Part shown: piece after piece, positions 8,595 to 17,785 of the stretch
Position numbering within the stretch: the first letter of the stretch is position 1
Layout: each line of letters begins with the position of its first letter
Assembly (NCBI GenBank): GCA_964563135.1
Contig: CAZLWV010000012.1
Span: 1-64,000 of the forward strand
Direction: 5' to 3'
DNA: 64,000 bases
Source: JAAYAY01 sp964563135
Lineage (GTDB): Bacteria; Planctomycetota; Planctomycetia; Pirellulales; Thermoguttaceae
The notes under the pieces: generated by a model
The model's database searches: none
Told to the model about the DNA's origin: nothing
What the model saw: the letters and a program-made list of their open reading frames with translations, nothing else
Position numbers and translations under genes: made by a program

Positions 8595-10994
8595 TCACCT
8601 CGATCCGGCCGATGTTGCCAGTGCGGAGTTTTCCGATTCTTCTGCGGACTGGACGAACTCGTCGCGACGATCCGCGATCGACCAGCCGGTCTTCAGGCCG
8701 GCCACAAACCAGCCGAACCCGAGGGCGCCGACGGCAAAGATCGTGTCGCCGATCACCCGCAGCCAGCGAATGGCGTGGAGCGTGTCGTTCTGGAGGAAGT
8801 CGGCCGAGCGAGCATACCAGAGGCCGTACTCCACGCTGGCCCAGGTTTGCGCGAGGCCGACCGGCAGGACGGACAGCAGGACCATCAGGGCCAGGCCGAT
8901 ATTGATCGCCCAGAAGGAAAAGCTCAGCACGCCGGTTCGCCAGACGTTATGCGTTGCCAGCCCTTTTAGACAGAATAGCATCAGGCCCATTCCCAGCAAA
9001 CCATAGACACCGAAAAGAGCCGTATGACCGTGGACGGGGGTCGTGTTCAACCCCTGCATGTAGTAAAGAGCGATCGGCGGATTGATGAGGAACCCGAACA
9101 AACCGGCGCCCACCAGGTTCCAGAACGCCACGCCGACGAAGAAGTAGATGGGCCACTTGTAGGCTTTTACCCAGGGGCGTGCTCGACTGAGCGTCAGGTT
9201 TTCGTAGGCCTCGAAACCGATCAGCACCAGGGGAACCACCTCCAAGGCGCTGAACGTTGCCCCCAGGGCGAGGATGGCGGTCGGGGTGCCTGTGAAATAC
9301 AGGTGGTGGAAGGTGCCGATGATGCCGCCGGAAAGGAAGATGGTGCTGGAGAAGATCACGGCGGCCGTTGCGGTCTTGGTGCGCAGCAGGCCCATGCGTG
9401 TGAACAGGAAGGCGATCACGACGGTGGCAAAGACCTCGAAGAACCCCTCGACCCAGAGGTGCACGACCCACCAGCGCCAATACTCGGCGATGGCCAGGTT
9501 CGTCTGGCGTCCCCACATGATTCCCGCCCCATAAAAGAGGGCGATCGCGGCCGACGCCACTACGAACATCCCCAACAGGCTCTTGTTCTCCTCTTTCTTC
9601 CGAAACGCCGGGAGGAGAGCCCGGACCATCAGCGCCAGCCAGAAAAACAGTCCAACGAGCAGGAACAGTTGCCAGAAACGCCCCAGGTCGACGTATTCGA
9701 ATCCCTGGTGTCCGAACCAGTAGCTCATCTCCAGGCCCATCCGCTGCCGCGTGGCAAACCAGGTTCCGAAGAGGGTTCCACCCACAATGACGAGCAAGCA
9801 GACAAACAGGAAATTGACGCCAGCCCGCTGGAATTTGGGTTCATAACCAGAAACGGCGGGCGCGATGAACAACCCGGTGGCCAGCCAGGCCGTTGCGATC
9901 CAGAAAATGGCCAATTGGACGTGCCAGGTCCTGGTGACCGAGTACGGCAGCCATTCGGCCAGTGGAATTCCGTAGAACCCCTTCCCTTCGACGCCGTAAT
10001 GGGCGGTCACGGCGCCCAGCCCCACCTGGACCACGATCAGGAGGGCGACGATCCAGAAGTACTTGAGCGTGGCTTGCATCGAGGGGGTCGGCTTCAATGC
10101 CAGCAAAGGATCGGAGGCGGGCATCGGGTTTGGCTCTTCCTGGCGGTTCTTCAGCACCGCGTAGTACCAGGCCAAGCCGCCGATTCCGGCCAGCAGCAGA
10201 ACGAAACTGATCACCGACCAGACAACGATGGCACCGCTGGGACGATTTTCGATCAACGGTTCCGCAGGCCAGTTGTTGGTGTAGGTAATCGGCGGGGCGA
10301 CCGATGCCATGGCGGCCGCGCTGCTGGAATTGAGACCCGCGGGTCGCTCTGTCCCGCACGCCCAGGCGGCCCAGAAGAGAAACGAGTTGAGAAGCCGTTG
10401 TCGCTCGGGATTGCGGATTGTCGACTTCGCAATGGCATAGGCATCCCGCAACTCCGCAGGCGACATGCCGCCATCGGCCAGAGCGGCTACATCCGCTGGG
10501 AACTCCTCGGCGTCGCCAAAGATGGCCCCATAGTAACGTCCGATCGCATTGATCGCCGCCGCCCTGTCCGACGACACCAGGATCTGGTCCTTCGCCGCAT
10601 CGAATGTGTTCGTACGGATCTCGTCGCGCAGTCGGGACCGCAACTGGGCCTGGTCCGCCGCCGGCAGGTCCTGGTAGAGTCTGCCGTGTTGCCGTTGGCT
10701 CCAATGATTCAAGAGCCAGATGCACTCGCGGTGCAACCAGTCGGCCGACCAGTCGGGAGCCACGTAGGCCCCGTGGCCCCAAATGCTCCCCACTTCCTGG
10801 CCCCCCAGCGACTGCCAGACATTCTGTCCATCGCGGATATCCTGCCCCGTGAACAGGACCTTCCCCTCCACGGTGGCCACCTGCGCCGGGATCGGGGGTG
10901 CTTGCCTGTAGATCTCTCGGCCGTAGTAGCCCAAGACGGCGAACGAGACACCGATCACAGCCCAGAGGCCGAGCCAGAGCCGTTTGTATCCCAT
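8595..10994 (-). CDS. norB: Quinol-dependent nitric oxide reductase (qNOR)
   Basis: 799 residues. Start ATG 10994 behind AGGAAAGGGG; the open frame extends further but lacks a better start. It reduces two NO to N2O using quinol, in the cytoplasmic membrane. The first TM helix and a periplasmic domain (about 30-215, GQNVWQSLGGQEVGSIWGHG) form the NorC-like extension of qNOR. The 12-helix NorB core follows, with haem and FeB ligand regions HVQLAIFW, VVHLWVEGFFE (His plus the conserved Glu), GTFHHLYFTG and HGHTALFGVYG. All expected histidines are visible. It is transcribed with the Rrf2 regulator and lies opposite the iron-sulfur repair gene, which points to NO detoxification rather than complete denitrification, since no other denitrification genes are nearby. 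Confidence 0.93.
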   Translation of the reverse strand: MGYKRLWLGLWAVIGVSFAVLGYYGREIYRQAPPIPAQVATVEGKVLFTGQDIRDGQNVWQSLGGQEVGSIWGHGAYVAPDWSADWLHRECIWLLNHWSQRQHGRLYQDLPAADQAQLRSRLRDEIRTNTFDAAKDQILVSSDRAAAINAIGRYYGAIFGDAEEFPADVAALADGGMSPAELRDAYAIAKSTIRNPERQRLLNSFLFWAAWACGTERPAGLNSSSAAAMASVAPPITYTNNWPAEPLIENRPSGAIVVWSVISFVLLLAGIGGLAWYYAVLKNRQEEPNPMPASDPLLALKPTPSMQATLKYFWIVALLIVVQVGLGAVTAHYGVEGKGFYGIPLAEWLPYSVTRTWHVQLAIFWIATAWLATGLFIAPAVSGYEPKFQRAGVNFLFVCLLVIVGGTLFGTWFATRQRMGLEMSYWFGHQGFEYVDLGRFWQLFLLVGLFFWLALMVRALLPAFRKKEENKSLLGMFVVASAAIALFYGAGIMWGRQTNLAIAEYWRWWVVHLWVEGFFEVFATVVIAFLFTRMGLLRTKTATAAVIFSSTIFLSGGIIGTFHHLYFTGTPTAILALGATFSALEVVPLVLIGFEAYENLTLSRARPWVKAYKWPIYFFVGVAFWNLVGAGLFGFLINPPIALYYMQGLNTTPVHGHTALFGVYGLLGMGLMLFCLKGLATHNVWRTGVLSFSFWAINIGLALMVLLSVLPVGLAQTWASVEYGLWYARSADFLQNDTLHAIRWLRVIGDTIFAVGALGFGWFVAGLKTGWSIADRRDEFVQSAEESENSALATSAGSR

Positions 10995-11437
10995 GACACC
11001 CCTTTCCTCAGAATCTGTCTGGCACTTGCCGGTATCGGAAACGAAGGGGCAGATCGCTTGCCCCGCTGTGAGCCGGGGGAAGAAAATTCTCCGAACAGGC
11101 TGGAAATAGTTCACCAGCAGGTATACGATATCGTAGCAGCGGCAATCTGCATGTCAAGGTGCATGTTTTTGAGGAGTCAGACTCTTATGTGTTCCTTCTC
11201 TTGCCCCCATCTTCAGATGGAAGAAGATTTCTGCATGAGGGTGCAGGCAGAGTGCGTGCCGGGACGCCCTGGTTGCGTGTTGCGCCACAACTCCGTCTTT
11301 GCGATTCCGTGGGAGCAGCGTCTGGAGGAGAAGTTGCAGGAAAGAGCGCGCCCGAAGGGCGATGGATGACTGCCCATCGAGCCAAGAGAAAGTATTGAGC
11401 CAATAGAAACGACCTTCTTTCGAGGAGCAACGCTACC
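10995..11437. promoter_or_regulatory. Divergent control region of norB and ric, with palindrome
   Basis: 443 bp between the two divergent NO-response genes. It contains a perfect 12 bp palindrome TACGATATCGTA at 11124-11135, about 130 bp upstream of the norB start, a candidate operator for the Rrf2 protein (inference). Both genes have good ribosome-binding sites at the ends. No FNR-type TTGAT-N4-ATCAA site or further gene was found. Confidence 0.45.
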
Positions 11438-12175
11438 ATGACCGTCCAGTTCGACAGCCAGACCACTGTTCGCGATCTTGTGGGGCGATACCCGCAAACC
11501 CGACGGGTGTTCGAGAAGTATGAAATCGACTATTGCTGCGGCGGCGACAGGTCGCTGGCCGACGTGGCGGCGGACCAGGAGTTGAGCGTTTCGACTCTGG
11601 TCGATACCTTGACAGAGGTTCTGGAAAGTCCGCCCCGAGCCCAGGCACGGAGCGAAAAGGACTGGTATGCCGCATCGCTCAGCGAGTTGGTCGAGCATAT
11701 CGTCGCCACGCACCACGCTTACGTCAAAAGAGCCCTGCCGCAACTTCGGGCTTTGATCGCCAAGGTGCTCCATGCGCACGGCGAGCATCATGGCGACATG
11801 CTGCGGCAGGTCCAGGCCTACTTCAACTCGCTGGACAGCGAACTTGCCAGCCACATGATGAAGGAGGAGCAGATGCTGTTTCCCTACATTGTGGCTCTCG
11901 ACAGGCACAGCCGCGAAGGAACCCCCAGGCCGTCGGCTCCCTTCGGGTCGGTCCGGAATCCGGTTCGGCAAATGGAGCTCGAGCACGAGCATGCCGGCGA
12001 TGCGTTGGGAGGACTTCGCCAGGTGACGGGCGGCTACAGCCTGCCGGACGACGCCTGTCCCAGCTTCCGGGCAATGTACGAGGAACTGGAGCGGTTCGAA
12101 GCCGACCTGCACCAGCACATCCACCTGGAAAACAACATCCTGTTCCCGCGTGCGATCGAGATGGAGGGCGTCTGA
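11438..12175 (+). CDS. ric: Iron-sulfur cluster repair di-iron protein (RIC/ScdA/YtfE)
   Basis: 245 residues. Start ATG 11438 behind CGAGGAGCAA. The N-terminal ScdA domain (about 5-60) has the characteristic I-D-Y-C-C-G-G (C33, C34). The C-terminal hemerythrin-like domain (about 80-240) carries the di-iron ligands spread over H-H-A-Y, H-G-E-H-H, M-M-K-E-E-Q-M-L-F-P, E-H-E-H and H-L-E-N-N-I-L-F-P. Family members restore Fe-S clusters damaged by nitric oxide and oxidants in the cytoplasm. It is transcribed divergently from the NO reductase operon with its Rrf2 regulator, so co-induction by NO is likely. Confidence 0.92.
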   Translation: MTVQFDSQTTVRDLVGRYPQTRRVFEKYEIDYCCGGDRSLADVAADQELSVSTLVDTLTEVLESPPRAQARSEKDWYAASLSELVEHIVATHHAYVKRALPQLRALIAKVLHAHGEHHGDMLRQVQAYFNSLDSELASHMMKEEQMLFPYIVALDRHSREGTPRPSAPFGSVRNPVRQMELEHEHAGDALGGLRQVTGGYSLPDDACPSFRAMYEELERFEADLHQHIHLENNILFPRAIEMEGV

Positions 12176-12304
12176 GCACGTTCGGCCCGTTTGCCCCGGG
12201 CCGGCCTGCGAGGGGGCGCCTGCGATTCTCAATCACCGCTGCTGGATTGGCAGAAACCGCGTTTGCACGCGGGGCGAACAGCGACACCTGAACGAGAGAG
12301 TGGG

Positions 12305-14445
12305 TCACCGGCCGGGCATGTCTTCTTCCCACACGGTGCGGTAGGCGGCCAGGCGTTCGAGGTACTCGAGCAGGCGGGCGTAGAAGGGGTGGCCGGCCAG
12401 GGTGGCGCTGTCGCCGACGAGGATCAGTTTGCGACGGGCGCGGGTCATGGCCACATTCATGCGGCGGATGTCGCCCAGGAAGCCGATTTCGCCCCGTGGG
12501 TTGGAACGCACCAGGGAGATGACCACGGCCTCCTTTTCGCGTCCCTGGAAACCATCGACACTGTCGATCTCAAGTTCCGCCTGGGAAAGCTGCTCCCGCA
12601 GCAGCCGGACTTGGGCGGCATAGGGGGCAATGACGGCGATCTCGGCGGCGGAAACGCCGGCCTCCAGGAGCTGCCGGATCTTGCAGCCGACGAGCCGCGC
12701 CTCCTGGCGATTCAGACGGCTCTGGCCGTCGGGCTCGATCTCCTCATCGAAACCGGCACCGGCCGTGTCGATGAACTCGATCGCGGTCTGGGTGAGGGGT
12801 GCGGCCTGCACACCAGGCAGGTCGGCCAGCAGATGCTCCTGGACCGCGGGATCGGCCTGGAGTTCGGCGCCGTAGAATTCGAGCGACGGGAAATCCATGA
12901 TCGCCTGGTGCATGCGGTACTGGATCTTGAGGCGCCGGGCGATGGTGGGTCCTGCCAGTTCCATGCAGCGCTCGAACAGGCTCTTGCCGAGCCCTTCCCT
13001 GGCGGCCTCCTGGCTGACGACGGTGGGGGGCAATTGGCAGTGGTCACCGGCCAGGACCGCGCGATCGCAGCGGAGGAGCGGAATCCAGCAGCCCGGCTCG
13101 GTGCTCTGACAGGCCTCGTCGATCACGGCCAGATCGAAGCGGCGGGCGCCGAGGATCTCGCTGCCAAGGCCGGTGGTCGTTGCGCAGAGGACATCGGCCC
13201 GATCGAGGATCTGCTCCACCGCCTGGGCCTCGAGCCGCCGCGCGTCGTCGAGCAGGGTTCTGGCTTCCTGGCGGGCTTCCTGCTTGGCGCCGGGCGCCGG
13301 CCTGGCCCGCGTGTGGCGGCTTGCGCGTCGGAACAGTCCCCGGGCCTCCTTGACGAGCCGGCGGGCGAGGCGCACGTCGGCGTGGTCGGCGACCAAGAGG
13401 TCGAGCGTGTGCTCGCGCAGGTGGGGCATGACGCGAGCCGGATGGCCCAGGCGAACGGTCCTCTCGCCCGCAGCGAGAAGACGCTGGAAGATATTGTCGA
13501 CGGCCATGTTGCTCGGCGCGCAGGCGAGCACCTTATCGCCGCGGCGGACGGCCTGGCGGATGAGTTCGACGACGGCGGTGGTCTTGCCCGTGCCGGGCGG
13601 TCCATGGATCAGGGCCAGGTCGCGGGCGGCGAGCGCGAACTCGACCGCCTGGCGCTGGGCCGGATCGAGACGTCCGTTGAGGGGAACCAGCTCCTCGGGG
13701 GCGCGGAACGCCGGCGGTCGCTCACCGAGGAGGACATCGCGGACGTCGGCAAGGCGTTCGCCCCTGGCAGATCGCGCTCGTCCCAGGGCGGCCTTCTGCC
13801 GGGCAGCGGCGACTTCGTCGCTCGAAAGATCGAGCCGCCAGCGGTCGTGGTCGGCCAGTTCGTCCGGCGAGCGGCCGAGGGCCACCTTCACCGTGATGCC
13901 GGTCAGCTCGCAGATCACCGCGTGGTGCCCGTCGTTGCGGCGGCCCGTGCCGGCGGAGAGGGCGACAGGGCTGCCGACACCGAGCCGCGTCCAGGGAAAC
14001 GGCGCGCGGTTGGGCTTGGCCAGTTCGACGAGCGGATGGCCGCCGAGCCCGGTGTCTTCGTCGACAATCACCAGGTCCACGTGCCGGACCGCTCGGCTTC
14101 GGCCGGCGAGAGGCTGGCGGCATACTCGGCGGCCTCAATGGCCTCGGCCCGGCTTTCGAGTTCGAGGAGGCGACTGAGCCGGTCGAAATGGTCTTCGCCG
14201 CCGGCAGCGCGGGGGGTGGGAGAATCGGCCCAGACGCGCAGGCGGCGTCCGGCCAGCGGCTGGCCGTCGAGGGCCTTGACGAGCCGATCCTGCCATGCTT
14301 CGGGCACCTCGACGGTGGCCTGGCGGCCTCGCAGCTCGATCCGTCCAACGAGGCTGCGCCGCAGGCCCCCGGTCGATTCGAGGAAGGCCAGGAGATCGGA
14401 TTTGCCGGCCCGCTGAGGAAGCGGTTCAAGGTGGAGGAGGGACAT
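12305..14445 (-). pseudogene. SF1 DNA/RNA helicase (IGHMBP2/Dna2-like), frameshifted
   Basis: Two minus-strand frames make one protein. Positions 14445-14068 give the N-terminal 125 residues (ending LSPAEAERSG), and 14080-12305 give 591 residues starting VDLVIVDEDTGLGGHPLVEL. They overlap by 13 bases with a change of frame near 14070-14080, where the family runs on without interruption. The helicase core is complete: Walker A GPPGTGKTTAVVEL, motif II V-I-D-E-A-C-Q-S, motif III AGDHCQLPPTV, motif V VDGFQGREKEAVV, motif VI VAMTRARRKL. The break may be a sequencing error close to the N-gap at 14573, a true pseudogene, or programmed frameshifting. It lies 10 bp after the PQQ-propeller gene, so is probably co-transcribed. 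Role in nucleic-acid metabolism is inferred. Confidence 0.75.
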
Positions 14446-14455
14446 GGAGGGGATA

Positions 14456-17400
14456 CTATTTGCCGCCGAGGCAGAGGAGTTTGCCGTCGCGGGTGGAATA
14501 GAACACGCGTCCCTGGGCCACCGCGGTACCGTCCCAAAGGGGTTCCGGGAGTTTTGCCTCGGCCTGGACGGTNNNNNNNNNNGAGCACCGGCAGAACGTG
14601 GCCCTGGCGCCCCTCTCGCTGGTGGCGATCACCCGCAGCTGGCCGTTGCCGCCGACGACGAGGAGCTTGTCGCCGGCCAGGGTCATCGCGCGGATGGGCG
14701 GCGCGGCGGTGCCGGTACCGAGCGGGTTGGTCTTCCAGGCGGCCTTCTCGGCGAGACGATCGTTGGGCCAGGGGGTTTCCCCTTTCTGGACGCGAGAACT
14801 TTCCTCCCAGCCGGTCATCCATCGGGTATCGATCTCCTCGCCCCCTTCCAGGTCGAAATCGCGGCGGAATACGGTCGACGTGCCGTGCAAGGCGCCGAAC
14901 AGGACCTTGCTGCGATAGACCGCCAGAGGGCGAAGCGGCTGGTGGGGCTTGATCCTCGCCTGGTTCCGCGGGGCATAGGTCCAGCAGCCGCGAGGGGCCA
15001 TGACGGCGCCGCCTTCCATGTCGAGCCGTGCGAAGACGGCCCAGCGGTCAATCGACATCTCGCCCGACTTGTGATCGAAGACCCAGCGCGACATGCCCAC
15101 GCCGGCGGCTTCGCGGTGGAGCAGGTCGAAGTTGTCGAACTCCAGGGCCGATGACTCGTAGAACCCCTGCTGAGGCACGGTGTCGAGCCGCCGGACCCAG
15201 ATGGTTTTGCCGCTGGCCGGCTGAACGGCGAAGATGAAGATCCCGCCGTCGGCCAGCGACTGGCGCCCGGCGGCAAAGTAGGCCGTATCGTCGACGACGA
15301 GCACGCTGCCGGGGACGGGCCAGGGGGACTCGAGCTGGCCGTAGGCGACGAGTTGTTCTTCCACCGGGGCGGCGCGGAGCCGCCAGACAAGACGCCCGTC
15401 GTCGGCCCGCAGGCAGTAGACCCAGCCATCCTTGGAGCCGAAGAGGCACAGCCCTTTGTGGAGCGTGGGCGTGGTGTCAACACGGCCGCTGGCAGTGAAT
15501 CGCCAGGCGACGATCCCTGAATCGGGCTGGAGAGCCACGACTTCGTGGGCGTCGGGGCGGGCCAGGACGACCCGGTCTGCGGCGATGGCCGGGGGCGTGA
15601 TGGGGCCTTTGATGAACAGGTTTTCTTCCCAGTCGCTGGTGATGATCCCTTTCGGCGGGGCGGTTCCCAGATCGGCCGACCAGATCGTGTCGAGGACGGC
15701 AGGCAGGGGCGCGGCCGTGCTGCCGCTGCGCCAGGCGTCGTGCCTGTACATGGGCCAATCCTGGTCGCCGCTGGTGTCGGGAGCGTCGGCCGGCGGCGCG
15801 GGGCCCTTTTCCAGCGGGAACTGGATCTGGTCGAGCTTCATGTCGGCAACGCTGCCGGCTGGCCGCTGCGCTGCCAGGGCCGTGTAGCCCCGGAGCATGG
15901 GCCAGCAGACGCAATGCTTGGGCGTCACGTAGATCAGCCCGTTGGCCGGCACCCAGCCGCCGTCCGGACCACAGGCCGCCTTAGTGATCCGGTTGGCATC
16001 GACCTGGCCTGTACGGAGGTCGGTCAGATCGAACTCGCCGGCAATCATGTAGCGGGTGGTCATGACGGGCGGGAAGCAGTGAGTGAGCCCGGCGGGGTGG
16101 GTCAGGAGGGTCTTGCCTGTCTCGACATCGATCTGGGAAACCTGAACGGGGAGCCGCTGGTTTTCGGCGTCTTTGCCGCCATGCAACAGCCAGAGACTGC
16201 CGTCGACGAACATGGCCCGGGCCTGACGGTTGTGATTCATGCCGGGATAGAAGGGATGATCGAGCTGGACCTCGCCGGTGGCGGCCGAGAGGAGATGGAG
16301 GGCGTTTTCAGGCCCGTCGTTGTTGAAGGTGGAGACCTCCAAGGCCACGAGGCCCTTGCTGTAGGCCAATCGCCGCACTCTGGCGAGCCAGTCCAGATCG
16401 CTCCTCTTCCAGCGGATCCGGCCTGTCTGGCAGTCGATGGTGAGCACCTCGACCGGCTCATCGCGGCGGGGCTGGCCTTGCAGGAGCGCCACCACATCGT
16501 CGCCGGCAACCACCTGGCGCGGGTCGGACAGAGAGAGCTGCCAACGCAGGTCGCCCGAGTCGGCGTAGAGGGCCCGGACCGAATCGCTCGTGGCGACGAT
16601 CAGGGTTCCTCGATCGAAGAGAACCTCTTCGGGCTCGCCCGCCGCCGGGTAGGGCTGGACGACCCGGCCCGAGCTGGTATCGAGGGCAAGGAGCTTCTTG
16701 TCTTCGACCACATACAGGCGATCGCCCCCAGCCACCGGTGCAGCCGATCGCAGGTTCTTCATCACGAACCGGTCGCTGCCGGGAGAAACGATGTCGCGAT
16801 GCCAGAGCCGCAGCCCGTTGAAACTGTCGCGGGCGAGCACACCGGCATAGAAGTTACGGCCTCCGGTGGTGACCATCCCACGAACCTCCGATTCGGCCCC
16901 GGCAATCCAGCGGACGCGGCGGGGCGGAGCGACGAGGGTATCGCTGGAAACGGCGTTTCCCGTGGCGGAGTGGCGGGGATGGGTCCAATCGTCCATCTGC
17001 TGGGGACGGGGTTTGCGGGCCACCCACGATTTCTGCTGGTCGCCCACCTGCTGGATGCCGGTGAAACCGGCCGCCTCGAGCTGCTGGCCGGTGGCCTGGT
17101 CGACTCCGAGCAGCAGGGCGCCGCCGGGGCAGAGCACGCGACGGATCTCCTGGAACGGGACCGGGTCGGCCGGCTGCGCGGCCAGGTACACCAGATTGAC
17201 GAGATCTTCCGTGTAGGGCAGTTTTCCTTCTCCCGGCAATCGGTCCGCGGAGACCAGACCGTAGAGCCCCGTTTCCTGAAGCGTCCCACGAGCCCGGTCC
17301 AGGGTGAGCGGGTCCGCGTCGAGGACCTCGATCAGGTACCGGCCCGAGGCGGCCAGTTCGGCCGCGCCGTCGACATGGTCGGCACCGATTTGAACGCAGA

Positions 17401-17527
17401 GCCCGCCGTGGATACCGAGGGCCTCCAGCGTGTGCTCGGCATGGGAATCGGCAGCCTGGACTGCCCCCAGCGGCATGGCAGGAATCAGGGTGAGCAGGAA
17501 CAGCCAAGAGCGTTGGTGGTGTCGCAT
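14456..17527 (-). CDS. Exported PQQ-propeller protein with methyltransferase-like domain
   Basis: About 1023 residues. Start ATG 17527 after AGGGAGAA. Signal peptide 1-25 (ends GAVQA). Residues about 30-170 have a Rossmann methyltransferase-like pattern (CVQIGADHVDGAAELAASGR; LCPGGALLLGVD), probably not catalytic. The rest is PQQ/BamB-like beta-propeller repeats (DTSSGRVV, DSGDLRW, TGRIRWKRSD, DSGIVAWRF, DGRLVWRLR). A conserved CVCW motif (THCFPP region, then PKHCVCWPML) is typical of planctomycete members. A 10-base N-run at 14573-14582 interrupts the last 45 residues, with frame preserved. Function in the family is unknown; a periplasmic binding or redox role has been suggested. The frameshifted helicase is 10 bp downstream. 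Confidence 0.8.
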   Translation of the reverse strand: MRHHQRSWLFLLTLIPAMPLGAVQAADSHAEHTLEALGIHGGLCVQIGADHVDGAAELAASGRYLIEVLDADPLTLDRARGTLQETGLYGLVSADRLPGEGKLPYTEDLVNLVYLAAQPADPVPFQEIRRVLCPGGALLLGVDQATGQQLEAAGFTGIQQVGDQQKSWVARKPRPQQMDDWTHPRHSATGNAVSSDTLVAPPRRVRWIAGAESEVRGMVTTGGRNFYAGVLARDSFNGLRLWHRDIVSPGSDRFVMKNLRSAAPVAGGDRLYVVEDKKLLALDTSSGRVVQPYPAAGEPEEVLFDRGTLIVATSDSVRALYADSGDLRWQLSLSDPRQVVAGDDVVALLQGQPRRDEPVEVLTIDCQTGRIRWKRSDLDWLARVRRLAYSKGLVALEVSTFNNDGPENALHLLSAATGEVQLDHPFYPGMNHNRQARAMFVDGSLWLLHGGKDAENQRLPVQVSQIDVETGKTLLTHPAGLTHCFPPVMTTRYMIAGEFDLTDLRTGQVDANRITKAACGPDGGWVPANGLIYVTPKHCVCWPMLRGYTALAAQRPAGSVADMKLDQIQFPLEKGPAPPADAPDTSGDQDWPMYRHDAWRSGSTAAPLPAVLDTIWSADLGTAPPKGIITSDWEENLFIKGPITPPAIAADRVVLARPDAHEVVALQPDSGIVAWRFTASGRVDTTPTLHKGLCLFGSKDGWVYCLRADDGRLVWRLRAAPVEEQLVAYGQLESPWPVPGSVLVVDDTAYFAAGRQSLADGGIFIFAVQPASGKTIWVRRLDTVPQQGFYESSALEFDNFDLLHREAAGVGMSRWVFDHKSGEMSIDRWAVFARLDMEGGAVMAPRGCWTYAPRNQARIKPHQPLRPLAVYRSKVLFGALHGTSTVFRRDFDLEGGEEIDTRWMTGWEESSRVQKGETPWPNDRLAEKAAWKTNPLGTGTAAPPIRAMTLAGDKLLVVGGNGQLRVIATSERGARATFCRCXXXXTVQAEAKLPEPLWDGTAVAQGRVFYSTRDGKLLCLGGK
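14573..14582. other. Assembly gap (10 N)
   Basis: A run of exactly ten N in the C-terminal part of the PQQ-propeller gene, a scaffolding placeholder of unknown true length. Confidence 0.98.
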
Positions 17528-17785
17528 TTCGTTCTCCCTGGAAAGATCCCATGGCAGGGTCCGACGAATCGGCGGGACCAGAAGACGATGGAAGGGGTGT
17601 GCCCAGCGTTCCTTATGATAGGGGGCGGCAGGGCGGGTGTCTACCGCGACTTCGTGGGCGTCGAGGAACGTGGCGACAGGGTTGTCGCGGCAGCCCGAAG
17701 CGCAGAAACGCGGGCGAGGAGGGGAGACCTCCCCGCCAGACCGCCGCGAGACGCCGGCTGCGAAGTTGCCCGCCTGGGCGAAGCC

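Noticed and set aside
9024..11369. Long plus-strand open frame of 781 codons
   Set aside because: It is the antisense shadow of the norB gene, created by high GC. Its protein is charged low-complexity sequence without motifs.
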